Positions 1 through 10,423 of a stretch of DNA of 64,000 nt are shown here, in pieces. The notes under the pieces are model-generated. The model had not been told where the DNA came from and did no database searches. It worked only from the letters and a program-made list of their open reading frames with translations. Position 1 is the first letter of the stretch, and the number at the start of each line of letters is the position of its first letter. A program made the position numbers and the translations under genes. Origin of the DNA: Asterella californica (taxonomy: Eukaryota; Streptophyta; Marchantiopsida; Marchantiales; Aytoniaceae); NCBI GenBank assembly GCA_036924285.1, contig JAYKYS010000004.1, forward strand, positions 868,001-932,000. Reading direction: 5' to 3'.

Positions 1-1
1 A

Positions 2-958
2 ACGACTTCGTCTTCTACCTCTAGCATGGTGACAGAGGATACTTGGGAGCCAGAGATTGGACCCAAGCTTATAGGAGAGGAGAGACGAAGAGTCGAAAGA
101 TTCCTGAAGAGCTACAGGAATTGTTTTGCCTTCAGTATGAAGGATTTGGATACCTTGAAAGGACCTGGTATACGGATCGACTTGGCTAATGACACGCCAA
201 TCTTTCGACGTCCTTACAGGTACAGTGACATGGAGAGAGCCTTGATCCAGAGTCGGACTCAAGACTTGTTGGAGGCTGGGTTGGTGGAGATGTCGCATGG
301 AGAGTATGCATCTGCCACAGTTATGCCAGCCAAGAAGGATATGTATGGCAACTACACAGATAGACGGATGTGTGGGGACTATCGTCCTATCAATCGGCAG
401 ACGAAGTCCGATAAGTATGCCATGCCGACACCGGAGGAGATCTTTGATGCAGTGGGGCATGTGAAGGTCTTCAGTACTTTGGATCTTCGAGCAGGGTATC
501 ATCAGTTGCCAGTGAGAGAAGAAGATAAGTCCAAGACAGCATTCTGGGGAATTGACTCTCACGGCAAGGATTGTTTGTATCAGTGGCGGTTCTTACCATT
601 TGGGTTGAAGAACGCCCCTGCTGAGTTCCAAAGGGTGATGGACAGAATCCTAGCAGGATTGGATTTTGTCAGATGTTATATCGACGACATCTTAGTCTAT
701 AGTGCTACAGTGGAGGAGCACGAGAGACACTTACGGGATGTGTTTGAGCGGTTGAGAGCTCATGGGTTGAAGTTACACCCTGGGAAGTGTAAGTTCTTCC
801 AGGAGTTGGTAGAGTATCTGGGCCACACCATCTATCTAGGTGGATTGGGTGTTCAACAGACGAAGGTTGAGGCTATTGCACGTATCCCGCGCCCCACAGA
901 TGTGAGTCGAGTTCGGGCATTTGTTGGTTTGGCGAACTTTTTACGTGAAGGGATTTAG
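2..958 (+). pseudogene. Ty3/gypsy pol fragment: reverse transcriptase
   Basis: This frame is open from the left edge of the window, so the element starts outside it. It encodes a Ty3/gypsy reverse transcriptase: a SxLDLRAGYHQ-type palm motif near 475-500, an LPFGLKNAPAEFQ block near 595-630, and the catalytic YIDD at 677-688. The thumb region follows, up to an FVGLANF block. The frame then hits a stop at 956-958. The next part of the protein (KGFSAIAKPLTKL) is read in another frame from about 945, so a small deletion near 940-947 has removed part of the conserved block that follows FVGLANF. The related copy at 62685 keeps extra bases at this point. No protease or gag is visible. Family assignment is secure; activity is not expected. 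Confidence 0.93.
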
Positions 959-2069
959 TGCAATTGCGAAGCCGTTGACCAAGCTGATGAAGGTGGACCA
1001 GGAGTGGCAATGGGGAGATGAGCAGGAGCGAGCTTTTGTAGAGCTCAAGGATAGGTTGACATCTGCTCCCATCTTGAGGAGACCCGTTAGGGGGCGTCCT
1101 TTCCAACTGCACACCGATTGGAGTATGTTGGGACTTGGAGCAGTGCTGACTCAGCATGATGATGAGAAAAAGGAGTTCGTGGTGGCGTATGCCAGTCGCT
1201 CCAATAATTCAGCGGAGGCGAGGTATAGTTCGTATGAGGGAGAGTGTTTGACGGCAGTGTGGGCTGTTGCACACTTTCGATGTTATCTGTTTGGGAACCC
1301 CTTTACTCTCATCACTGATCACCAGCCGCTCAAGTGGTTGATGGAGTCCGACAAGCTTACAGGGAAGCTTGCACGATGGGCTCTGATCTTACAGGAGTAT
1401 GACTTCCAGGTAGTACATAGACCTGGAGTTGCAAACCTAGATGCCGACGGGTTGAGTCGCAACCCGTGCACGAGTCAGCAGGATCAGACTGGGTCTCGCT
1501 GGCATGACGAGGTTGATGAGGAGATAGTGCCAGGGTGGCATGCATCTGCCTTTCTTTGTGTGTTGGCCATGAACTTTAGTATGGAGGGCCAAGTCGTATC
1601 TTTCTCTGGTCAGAGAGTAGATGATGAGTCTCCAGATCCTGAGGGTGGAGATGATGTTCCAGACCAGCGAGATATCCATGATGATGTGACCGTGATGGAG
1701 TATCTACGTACTGGTGTGATAGTAGGCACAGTAAGTGCCAAGGAGCGAGATCGTGTCCTTCAACGAGCGAAGAGATTTCGACGAGAAGGACGACATGTAC
1801 TTCGAGTGTGGAGTGATGGAAGGGTACGGATAGTGCCACATCCATCCCAGAGGGCACAGTTAGTACGACATGCCCATGAGGAGTTGGGACATTTTGGAGT
1901 GAAGCGTACGCATAGCTTACTCCAAGGACAGTATTGGTGGCGTGGTATGCACATCGATGTGCAACAGTTTGTCGCACGATGTGTGGTTTGTGATCGAGTA
2001 CGAGCATCGTTTAATGCTCCTACTCCACAGTTACACCCCTTACCGATTATGGGATTGGGTTACCGTTAG
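921..2069 (+). pseudogene. Ty3/gypsy pol fragment: RNase H and integrase zinc-binding domain
   Basis: This continues the reverse transcriptase after the frameshift near 945. It carries the RT-RNase H linker (KPLTKLMK), an RNase H domain (TDWSMLGLGAVLTQ, YEGECLTAVWA, TDHQPLKWL, DADGLSR) and, after an acidic spacer, the integrase HHCC zinc-binding module (His in the HEELGHFG block near 1875-1900, then CVVC near 1980-1995). The usual Asp-Ala/Ser after Thr in the first RNase H motif reads Asp-Trp here. The frame ends at a TAG (2067-2069), and the integrase core continues directly in the same frame, so the TAG is a premature stop, most simply a Trp TGG changed by one transition. Confidence 0.92.
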
Positions 2070-3113
2070 AGTTTGGATTTTGCGGGACCCTTACCGTTGA
2101 CCGTACGTCACCACCGGTATGTGTTGGTGATGGTGGAGCACTTCTCCAAGTGGATTGAGTTGGTGGCATTACCAGACAAGGCGAGTGAAGGGACGGCGTA
2201 CGCGTTCTTAGATCGAGTGCTGAGTCGTTTCGGAGCACCAGCTGAAGTGCTGACAGACCAAGGTACAGAGTTCCTTGGTGAGTTTCAGGCCTTGTGTGAT
2301 CAGGCGCTGATTGATCATCGGACTACATCTCGAGATCATCCTGAGGCGGATGGTTTGGCGGAGAGGGTAGTTCAGACGGTGAAGAGAGAATTGCGCAAGT
2401 ATGGCTTGCAGAAGGGTCACTTGGGAGACTGGGATGTGCAATTACCATGGTTGGCTATGGGCTACTGTTTTAGCCGACAAGCGTCTTTGGCTTCCTTCTC
2501 ACCGTATTTCTTATTGTATGGCCGAGATCCAGATCTACCTTTGGCCATTCGTCGTGATTCTGCTGAGGTGCTGGACCTTGATGACCCGGATATGTGGGTG
2601 AGAGCATGTTCTCAACGAGCAGAGACATTTCGGAGAGTTATGCCTATGGCTTTTGAGAACCTAGCGATTGCCCAGCATAGAGACACGTTGCGGTATGCGA
2701 CTATCCGAGGAGGAGGTTATCGGCCGTCGATTCGCAGGTTTCATCCTGGCGATTATATCTATCTACAGCAGACTGCACCGACGACGTTGGACGTGACCGC
2801 AAGGCGCACTATTTTACGAGTGCGTGAGGTGTTACCTTCTGGAGTACTCATGTTAGAGGGCCGTGATGGTGTTGTGTGGAAGGACCATGTGCGTAATTGC
2901 GCGCCATGTCATCTTCCCAACATTGATGGTACCGTTGACCCAAGCTTAGCAGTTGTACGCGCGGGCTTGAGGTGTATGTTGTGTGGGTCTGCTGGTGGAG
3001 CAGCTCGTATGTTGGTGTGTGATGGTTGTTCGAGAGGTTGGCACATGTCATGTTTGACTCCACCTCTCAGTGTAGTTCCTACTGGACGGTGAGTTTGTCC
3101 TCGATGTATATAG
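2070..3113 (+). pseudogene. Ty3/gypsy integrase core with C-terminal PHD finger
   Basis: This is the DDE integrase core: first Asp codon at 2076 (DFAGPL), second at 2256 (TDQGTEF), Glu at 2361 (GLAERVV). A basic, beta-rich C-terminal domain follows (PGDYIYLQQ near 2740, then VWKDHVRN near 2875). A complete Cys4-His-Cys3 PHD finger comes next, at 2973-3107: CMLC, CDGC, WHMSC and CPRC in the canonical order, with the typical PPL before the last cysteine pair. A TGA at 3090-3092 stands where PHD fingers carry an invariant Trp just before the last pair, so the frame is interrupted; the natural end is the TAG at 3111-3113. Many plant chromoviruses end in a chromodomain, so a PHD finger in that place is notable. 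The integrase call is secure, and the PHD call rests on all eight metal ligands. Confidence 0.9.
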
Positions 3114-3284
3114 CGGAGATAGTCGATTAGATCTTTGCGTGGTATGGATTGCAGACAGGCGACTAACGATGAGGCAATGTAGCACCCGGTCTCCTGATCC
3201 TTGCACCCATGAAGGTGTGTATCACGTAGTTGGGATATGGAGCTATCTGGAGTTAGAGGGACCTAACCGCCAGTTAGGGGGGCG

Positions 3285-3392
3285 ATTGTGGTACACTTGT
3301 GTATGTGTATGACATCGTCCATGTGTTATGTGTATGTGTGGTGTACCTCTGACAGTGATGTATGTTGTGTAGCGATGTGTATGCGCACGACA
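3285..3392 (+). repeat. 108-bp direct repeat, first copy
   Basis: This GT-rich stretch (starts ATTGTGGTACACTTG, ends GCGCACGACA) recurs at 3688-3795 with one visible difference, about 400 bp apart. It follows a G-rich run (3271-3282) that could be the polypurine tract of the gypsy element, so it probably lies at the start of that element's 3' LTR or is an internal LTR duplication. Confidence 0.85.
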
Positions 3393-3687
3393 GCTGTCAC
3401 GTCAGTTTGGGCACCTCGGCTAGGTTGACCGAGTGCGAAGTGGCGCATCCCGGTAAGGCCGTTAGTGCCGTTAGGGCGAGTTGGGAGGAGAGTCCACTAG
3501 GGATAAACTTCGCAGGTAGGGCTTGGAGGCCTTAGTTCTTTGAGTTGAGTCTTCAAGCTCCAGGCTATGGTGGATAGTCTAGTTGAGTGTAACCCGGATT
3601 CTCTTCGCGTTTAGAGTGGGTTTGGCTTGACCGTTTGTGAGTAATCCTTGTTGTGGTGTTGGAGATGGTAATTTCTCTATACAGATT

Positions 3688-3795
3688 ATTGTGGTACACT
3701 TGTGTATGTGTATGACATCGTCCATGTGTTATGTGTATGTGTGGTGTACCTCTGACAGCGATGTATGTTGTGTAGCGATGTGTATGCGCACGACA
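3688..3795 (+). repeat. 108-bp direct repeat, second copy
   Basis: Near-identical to 3285-3392. The 295 bp between the copies are single-copy in this window. Because the two copies are so similar, the duplication looks younger than the decay of the neighbouring pol gene. Confidence 0.85.
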
Positions 3796-3799
3796 TGCC

Positions 3800-3845
3800 T
3801 CTAAGCGAAAGGTCTGGGGTTCAAACCCTCCTGCTCTCGGTTGGA
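3800..3845 (+). other. tRNA-like B-box segment
   Basis: The stretch contains GGTTCAAACCC (about 3818-3828), a good match to the RNA polymerase III B box and tRNA T-arm. No partner acceptor stem or clear A box was found, so this is not a tRNA gene. It may be a tRNA-derived SINE tail or a chance match in the LTR. Confidence 0.3.
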
Positions 3846-3949
3846 GGTGTAAAAAGTCATTGTCGTGTGACTCTGATCCAGATACACTGTGATCACGCAC
3901 GAAGTACAGTTCGATGTCCCTTGAAGGGATAGTACGGACATGGTAAAAA

Positions 3950-5775
3950 CTTTATCTTTTTACAAGTAGAAGTGCAAGTTAGATCTTTCAGTCCTTTTTA
4001 TAGTCAAAATTATACTAAATTGCATTAAGCATAACAAAGATATATGTAACATAAATATATTTTTCAAAACATGGTTAAATTTAAAAAGAAATCTCAAAAG
4101 CATTTTCTAGACTAAAGCAACTGAAATTGCTGATTCTCATTAGTCTTTAACGTATTACCAAATCTTCGTTTATGACTACATACATAAATTATCCATTCAA
4201 GCAAAGGCTTGATGCCGGAGTTTAGGGTGCTTTCCAGCATTTTGTTCACAAATTTATTAAGTTTCTTCCCAGTATTAAGGTCACTCGGATTTATCCACGG
4301 CAGAGTGCTGCCATATGGTCCTCCATGGGACTCAAGAGTCCATGTTTTTTATGTGTGACTCCTTCTCTAATTATGAAAAGAAATTCTTTTGAGATGAATC
4401 ATAACATGTAAAGGTAATGAATAGCTTTAATTTGATTCTTTATTTCACATACTCTAGGTCGAGATGAGTACTTAATCACCAGAAACAATGTTTACGTAAT
4501 GGTTAAATTTCTTCTCAGTTACCAATATCACTTGTAATCATGCTCGGAGTTTAATATCCTCCCCCACTGCCTTGTTCATTTTCCGAGGACATTAATTGCG
4601 TTCTAACCCTTCCGGTGTACACTGAAGTGTACACGCGTGAATATCCTCTTCCCGGAATTAATCAGAGTCACACTGTGGAGATGAGCAGAGTCACATCTTG
4701 CATAAGATCTCAAAGCGGCTTAATCATGAGGTATGTCATGTATGTGAGAGAAGTCAAGATAAGTTTTACAAGTCAAAACGAGACAATAAGAAACATTTAC
4801 ATAAGACAATAAGATTTAAAAAGCAAGATAAACAGATAAGTAGAATACGAAGATTGTTACACAATGAATATAAAAAGTCTAAGAGAGCACACAACGAATA
4901 ATTTTGTTTCAATTTTTACCAACCCGTTTCTTCCAGAAGGGTTCAGTGATATAGTTTTACACTGAGATTAGATAGATGATCTCTACTAGATGTCACCTAA
5001 TTATAGAGGTCACCACCAAATTTGCCTGGACTCTATTTGGGCCTAGCCTGCACTAGGCCATCTAATCTTCACTGTTGAAATAAGATCATAAGACTTTTAA
5101 GAAAAAACTGATAAAACACCCAAATGCATTAAAATGAGTTGTTCGTTTGTCTCTACGAGGTCTCTTACTGAATTTATAGTTCAATGAGTCACAACCAACG
5201 CATTTACTTATGGGTTTATCTTGTCATCTAAATTATATTGCAATTGTTGGCCATTGTTCTCGTTTGGACATCTAAAAACAGTGACCTCTCATTCGTGACG
5301 TGTTGATGAAACCATTTTGGCACGTATTAACTTGTATATTATTCACCTGAGTTCGATTCATTTATTGTATTTCAGTGTCATTGTTTTTTTATATGATTTA
5401 CACTCCACACCAGTCAGATGCTGTTTTAGATGGCTCTATTGAAAGCTATATATCAAACAGATCCTCTCTAAATCATTCCAAAATGAGTTTCTGCTTCTCT
5501 TGATGAATGATTATCAGAGAAAAATTGCTCTTAACTAGAGAGTTATTTTATCTTTTTGTCTCTTGTCATGCATTTTTCTCTCAACTAAATGTGTACTCGA
5601 GCAATTCAGGATTCGAACCGAAACCAGACCGTTTGCAAATCCAAGCTGTTGTCACTGCCAAAATCTGCTTGTGAATCTGCTTGCTACAAAATATTTCTAT
5701 TTTACATTTTCAAATAATGTTAGAAAAGTGATAAGATTTTTCTGTTTTCACGTTATTCTTTTATAATGAGACTGT
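3950..5775. other. AT-rich spacer, no gene seen
   Basis: Frames are short in all directions and none resembles a known protein. A short palindrome lies near 4614-4634 (GTGTACACTGAAGTGTACAC). Otherwise nothing is recognisable. Confidence 0.6.
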
Positions 5776-5870
5776 ATATTCACCCATGTACACTGAGATA
5801 ATGTACATTAGTTATAATTTAGAGCTAATCCTTTTCTTAGGAAGGGTTAGCTCTAATTTATAGTCTCAAT
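5776..5870 (+). repeat. Stem-loop repeat family, copy 1 (two hairpins)
   Basis: A TATTCACC lead-in is followed by a short hairpin (arms 5786-5792 and 5802-5808). A second, longer hairpin follows (about 5813-5831 pairing with 5845-5862, loop around TTTTCTTAGGAAG). The order lead-in, stem 1, stem 2 matches the copies at 6316, 8930 and 52880, although the stem sequences differ. Confidence 0.6.
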
Positions 5871-6299
5871 GATTGACTCGATTCAGGAACAGGAATTGAC
5901 TTATAGTTGGATAGTTCTAGGTGTGATCACTTCTCTTATGAGTTTTGTTGGTTTCCAGAAGACCATGTGTTTCGTTCTCTTAAGACATGTTTAAATTAGA
6001 TGTTTTAAATTAAGAGTTTGATTTGACGTCTTCACGAAACCAGGCACGTTACCACGCAATTTTCACTGTATTCTTTCCAAGGTTATATTTCAATTTACAC
6101 TACATCCCCGCAAAATTTAAACGTCTTGGCTGGCGTGCAAACCTCTTCAAAACGGTTGGGTATTTGTACCATTCTTGTCTTTTTTATGTTACTTGTACAA
6201 GATCGTGGGACAGAATATTCACGCTAAACCTATCATAACCAATTAATGTCCAAGATTTACTTCCCATTTTACTCGCTTGTTCTTTTCCTTCCATCTGGC

Positions 6300-6615
6300 C
6301 AGAAGATACTGTTGCATGCATATATTCACCTCCTCCATTCTTCGATGGAGGAGGTATAAATCTAAATATAAACTAAACTCATAACAAATTAATGTATAAA
6401 TAGTTACAGGTTTCTAACTTGTACTTTTAGAAGCGTAGCAATCCACTCATGCCTTCTCACGTTTCCAGGCATGGACTAACAGTTCACATTTGTAAATTAT
6501 TTTGTTATTTCTATCTATTTGATATATGATTTTTATTTAATATTTATATATTCCCACGATAATAATAAGAGAGTAGAAGTTCCCAGAAGTTCATCGAGCT
6601 TACACATTATTTGAA
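6300..6615 (+). repeat. Stem-loop repeat family, subtype A
   Basis: Starts GCATGCATATATTCACC with a perfect 11-bp hairpin (arms 6328-6338 and 6345-6355, loop TCTTCG). A block then aligns by eye with 9053-9130 and 53018-53090 (TTGTA..TTTTAGAAGC, then CACGTTTCCAGGCATG). An AT-rich run and AAGTTCCCAGAAGTTCATC close the unit near 6610. No coding capacity. Confidence 0.65.
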
Positions 6616-7329
6616 CTTTATCACTTTCTTTTGCGTGCTTCCTAGTCAAAGTCATTTCTGGACTTGTAAAATAATTAACTGTAAAATAATTAACTACCTG
6701 CGTGTATCCTAAAACAGGGGATGAACTCAAATACAGCATTAGCAACATTGCTGATACTATTAGGTTTTTTTCTCTATGCGAACTACTTGTCATTCAAAAC
6801 AAACATCAAAATATGTACAAGGTTCTGAAAGCAGTTTTCCAGAAGATTTTAGGTGTTTATGCATACTCTCACTTGGAACACGGAATACCAAGTTTAATAT
6901 TACAGCAAGTTATTAATAGCTATTAACACTCAGTCTATTTCAATGGTTACCGAATAGAAATATAGAAAAGATTATTTGTAAGATTTTCCAGAAATTATAA
7001 GTTTTTTAGAAAATAAGTAACATTGGACTGAACTGAATTTTTATTATACAAGACAGATCCACTGTTTTCAATCATATGGATATACAAAAAGCGACTACTT
7101 TAGAAACAACATCGGTATTTCAACAACTTTTTGCTTTGATGTTTTTACCCGGCGCATGTTTTTTGTTTTTGGTTGAACAAGCCAACGGACGAATGAGGAC
7201 TTTTTAGAACCCATAGTTTCCAAAGCTTGAAACTGAATTGAAATCACACTACACTATTTGAATACACCAAGATTACTGAACTGATCTTCTTCCAAGCAGA
7301 CTTAAAACAACTCCAAGAAAGATTGGAAT
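6616..7329. other. AT-rich spacer
   Basis: No gene is recognisable. A direct duplication (TAAAATAATTAACT twice) is visible at 6666-6692. Confidence 0.5.
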
Positions 7330-7685
7330 ACTTGTTAACTAGAATATTCACCCTGTATACTTAGAAGGAAGGAATGTTCTCGATTAAATTATTCCTTAAC
7401 TTCTCCTGCCAAAAGGGTTAGGGAATAGATTAATGTGTGGATGAATTTAGGTGCTTAGGTTGGCAGACTCTCTCACTTAAGGGTTTTCTGCATCACGTGA
7501 GTGTTCGTTCGCTTATGGGTTATATCTCGATCTGCGTCCAGTTCCAGTTTGCTTATCATGTAATAGTTGCAGATAAATTTATTTTTTCAAAGCAGTTTAG
7601 TACAGAATTTGTTCATAGTATCTATGTCTTTGCCGGTAACAGAAAACACAGTAAGATGAACAAGGCATATTAGGATGAGAGGATA
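7330..7685 (+). repeat. Stem-loop repeat family, subtype B
   Basis: Contains the stem-2 equivalent (ATTATTCCTTAAC near 7388, complementary region near 7415). The subtype-B body follows: CACGTGAGT, a TTATGGGTTA block, GCTTATCATGTAATAGTTG, then CAGTTTAGTACAGA. It aligns with 8690-8880 and with the two halves flanking the copia insertion (46905-47032 and 52403-52560). Confidence 0.6.
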
Positions 7686-8029
7686 TGAGGGGTGCCAAAA
7701 TTAAAATATTTTTCAAATATTCTTGATACAACTTCCATCAGCATACGTTTTATCAATACCTTTTCTGTGAGCTTCTATAGAAGAATTCCATGAGCGTTTC
7801 TTACTTCGTTTTCGCTCGTTTCTGTGAGCTTTTGCGGTAGGAAATCTGCTACTGAAAGTAATGATTTTAGATTGCAGAGGAATAAAAATGTTAATAAAGA
7901 AATCATATTATAAACTCCTAAAGATACTCTCCGCAATCCGCAATTCTAGACTATTGTAAATTACAAATGAATTATTGTAATGTTTTAGCTTAAACTTTGA
8001 CACCCTCTATTAGGTGGATTGCACTATCC

Positions 8030-8240
8030 TCAACATCAGTTTAGTGAACTGAACCATTCGATACAAGATCAACTATCTAAAATGAAACTGATCTCACCTG
8101 AATTGGAACCGTTTAAAACGAACCCGTTTTCAAATACTTGAAACTGAAACGATATTGAATCAAATAACTTGAAACCGAACTGAGAAATAAGGTTTCATCC
8201 TAGCATGAACAGAATTGAAACGGAACCTTATTAGTTACAG
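8030..8240. repeat. Degenerate GAACTGAAAC-type low-complexity repeat
   Basis: Irregular repetition of GAACCGAACTGAAAC-like words without a fixed period. A similar field on the opposite strand lies at 17640-18660. No coding potential. Confidence 0.5.
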
Positions 8241-8609
8241 TAACAAACACATCAGCCATAGCTAAGAAAACCTTGCAAATGCGCGTACAATTATCCTCTA
8301 TTTAATTGCTCTAGATGTTTCTTTGGAGTAGTAGGGTATGACGATGATAACCTCAAGTAGAATAATTTCGAGATTTTCCACAAGTTTAGGTAGAGTATAT
8401 GTTACAGCTTTTGTGTTGTGGCCTCCTCTAAGACTTGCGTTCTACCACCAAATGCTCATTGCTCATTTCACTCATCGGGGTTGCTTCTTGAAGGAGAAGA
8501 CTACCTGCCATGGCTGATGGAAAAATGGATGACCGTGAGTCATAAAATTCTCTAAGCATATACTATAATTTTACTCCTATTGGACTAGAAGTTGGTTACC
8601 ACCTAGCTT

Positions 8610-8900
8610 GCTTATTCACCTCCTCCTTCTCAAGAGTAGTAGAGTACAGCTTATCAAATTAATATCTGGATTAAATTAATATATTTTTGTTAGCAGACTC
8701 CTATATTTATAGTTTTGGCTTTGTGATTGGTTTAAGGGTTATGTCTAGATTTAACTGTAACGGTTAATAATAACCGTTATTGGTTATCATTTAATAGTTA
8801 TAGATCAAATTTATTTTTCATAACAGTTTAGTACAGACTTCATAGATCTCACTTAGATCTTGCCGATAAAAAAAGGTGAGCAAAAGTTCGCCAAAAGCGA
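8610..8900 (+). repeat. Stem-loop repeat family, subtype B, second copy
   Basis: Begins with TTATTCACCTCCTCC, runs through AACGGTTAATAATAACCGTT (itself a small palindrome), GGTTATCATTTAATAGTTATAG and CAGTTTAGTACAGAC, and ends with GAGCAAAAGTTCGCC. It directly precedes the subtype-A copy at 8930, so the two are almost in tandem. Confidence 0.65.
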
Positions 8901-8929
8901 TTAGACTCTGAGATGTTTATTTACTCTGA

Positions 8930-9280
8930 TGTATGTATATTCACCTCCTCCATCGAAAGATGGAGGAGGCAAAGAGTTTAATTTGATACCTAACCTTTCC
9001 GGCAGGAAGGTTAGGTATCAAGTTAAATTATATTAATGTATGGAGTCCCGGATTTGTATTTTCTGAAGCGCGGTACTCGGATCAACACTTATGGATTATT
9101 TCTTTCTCTCCCCGTGTTTCCAAGCATGAGCTAACCGGAATATTTTAATTATTTACAGCTATTTAGTATATATATTTTATATTTTATATTTATATATATT
9201 TTAAATAACATTACACGAACAAAATTTCTCGGAATTCATCCAGCATGCATATCAAGACGTTAAATGCATGCTGGATGAAT
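8930..9280 (+). repeat. Stem-loop repeat family, subtype A, best preserved copy
   Basis: GTATATTCACC leads into a perfect 11-bp hairpin (8944-8954 with 8959-8969). Then comes a 21-bp hairpin with one G-U pair (8977-8997 with 9007-9027). The CTGAAGC, CGTGTTTCCAAGCATG and AATTCATCCAGCATGCAT blocks follow. The last block is immediately repeated in inverse orientation, giving a perfect 17-bp hairpin (9234-9250 with 9264-9280) at the unit end. This is the clearest example of the architecture. Confidence 0.7.
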
Positions 9281-10366
9281 ATGATGATGGACGCCTTCTC
9301 GTCTTATCCTGCAGTTTAATTTTACCTCCCGAACCTCCGCTTGTCGTGTTCCTCCGTTGTTCCCTTCCAGACGTTTCTATGTATATTATTTACTTCTCTC
9401 TCAGATGTGCTCATCGGGTGAAAAATATTATTCACAAAATTTTGAAGTCCAGTCCTGGATTTCTTTCTACTTTACTAAGCCAAGATGAAATACCATCATC
9501 ACTAGTCGATCTTGAGTTGTTTCCCATTTACTCTAAGTCTTCTCCATTCCAACTTTTCAACGACTCAACCCAAAATGTGCTTTTGAGTGGCTGAGACGTC
9601 TAGCTCATCCCACTCCTCTCGTCTTGCTCCAAGTAAAGAACGCCGACTGCTTTACTACCATCTCCGTCTCGGTAGCTACCGGCACTTCTGTACCTTCTAC
9701 CACACACATCACAGTCTCATCTAACCAGGCAGTTGCATGGTCTCACTGACACTCACCCAAGCTCACTCTTGCCGGTCATATCACTGTCGTTCTAGTTCGA
9801 TGTTTGGACAATTTGCAAAGCCAGTACGAGCTAGTGGAATAAAACCCTAAATACAGTCTGCAGTGTAAAGATGATGCCACTAGAAAAGAATAAAAATAAA
9901 AACAAAAGTGAAAAAAATAGAAAAGCGGTTAAATAGGTTACTAACTTCTGATCATACCTTTTGATGCAGGAAAGGGTTTGGTGATGTTGGTGGGTCCCTG
10001 TCTTGCGCGACAGGGGTCTGCAGGTCCAGTCCATCCTGGAGACACCAGTGGTGAATCTGGTGATGTGTGTGTTTGGGGACAAGCGCCAAGACTCTCCTTG
10101 GGGAATAGTCGCGCGGTTAGAGAGCTAGGTGCAGTGAAACCTTGTGAAAAATGACTTTTACCTTTTTTCCAAGCCACCTTTTAGTCCGGGTAAAGTGAAA
10201 CATAGTAAGAACGATTTCTATTCCATAAAAATTACATCATAAATACCACTTCTATCCGATGGGGGTATTAGTTGTTATTATCAACTGCAACTTTTCGTCA
10301 CACATAGAGCACTGGGGAAGAATTACATTTAAAATTCCCATCAATCATTAAGTGCTTTGGTTCCAG
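9281..10366. other. Spacer with unassigned open frame
   Basis: A 108-codon ATG frame exists at 9268-9594 (plus), but it begins inside a hairpin arm and resembles nothing I know. The minus-strand frames around 9831-10177 are equally unsupported. I see no convincing gene. Confidence 0.4.
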
Positions 10367-10423
10367 TTAAAACCATTTGAAGATAAATCTACTTTTCTTA
10401 GATTTATCTTCAAATGGTTTTAA
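10367..10423. repeat. Perfect 25-bp inverted repeat
   Basis: Arms 10367-10391 and 10399-10423 are exact reverse complements with a 7-base loop (CTTTTCT). It could form a miRNA-precursor-like hairpin or be a foldback remnant. No flanking gene. Confidence 0.9.

Noticed and set aside
3565..3900. Minus-strand frame of 111 codons containing GGFEPQTFRLEA
   Set aside because: This peptide is the usual translation artefact of a tRNA T-arm-like sequence, not a protein.
5600..5625. Perfect tRNA B-box (GGTTCGAATCC) on the minus strand
   Set aside because: The T-stem is mismatched, and no acceptor stem partner or A box is found at the right distance.
9268..9594. Plus-strand ATG frame of 108 codons
   Set aside because: The ATG is inside a hairpin arm of a repeat, and the translation resembles no known protein.
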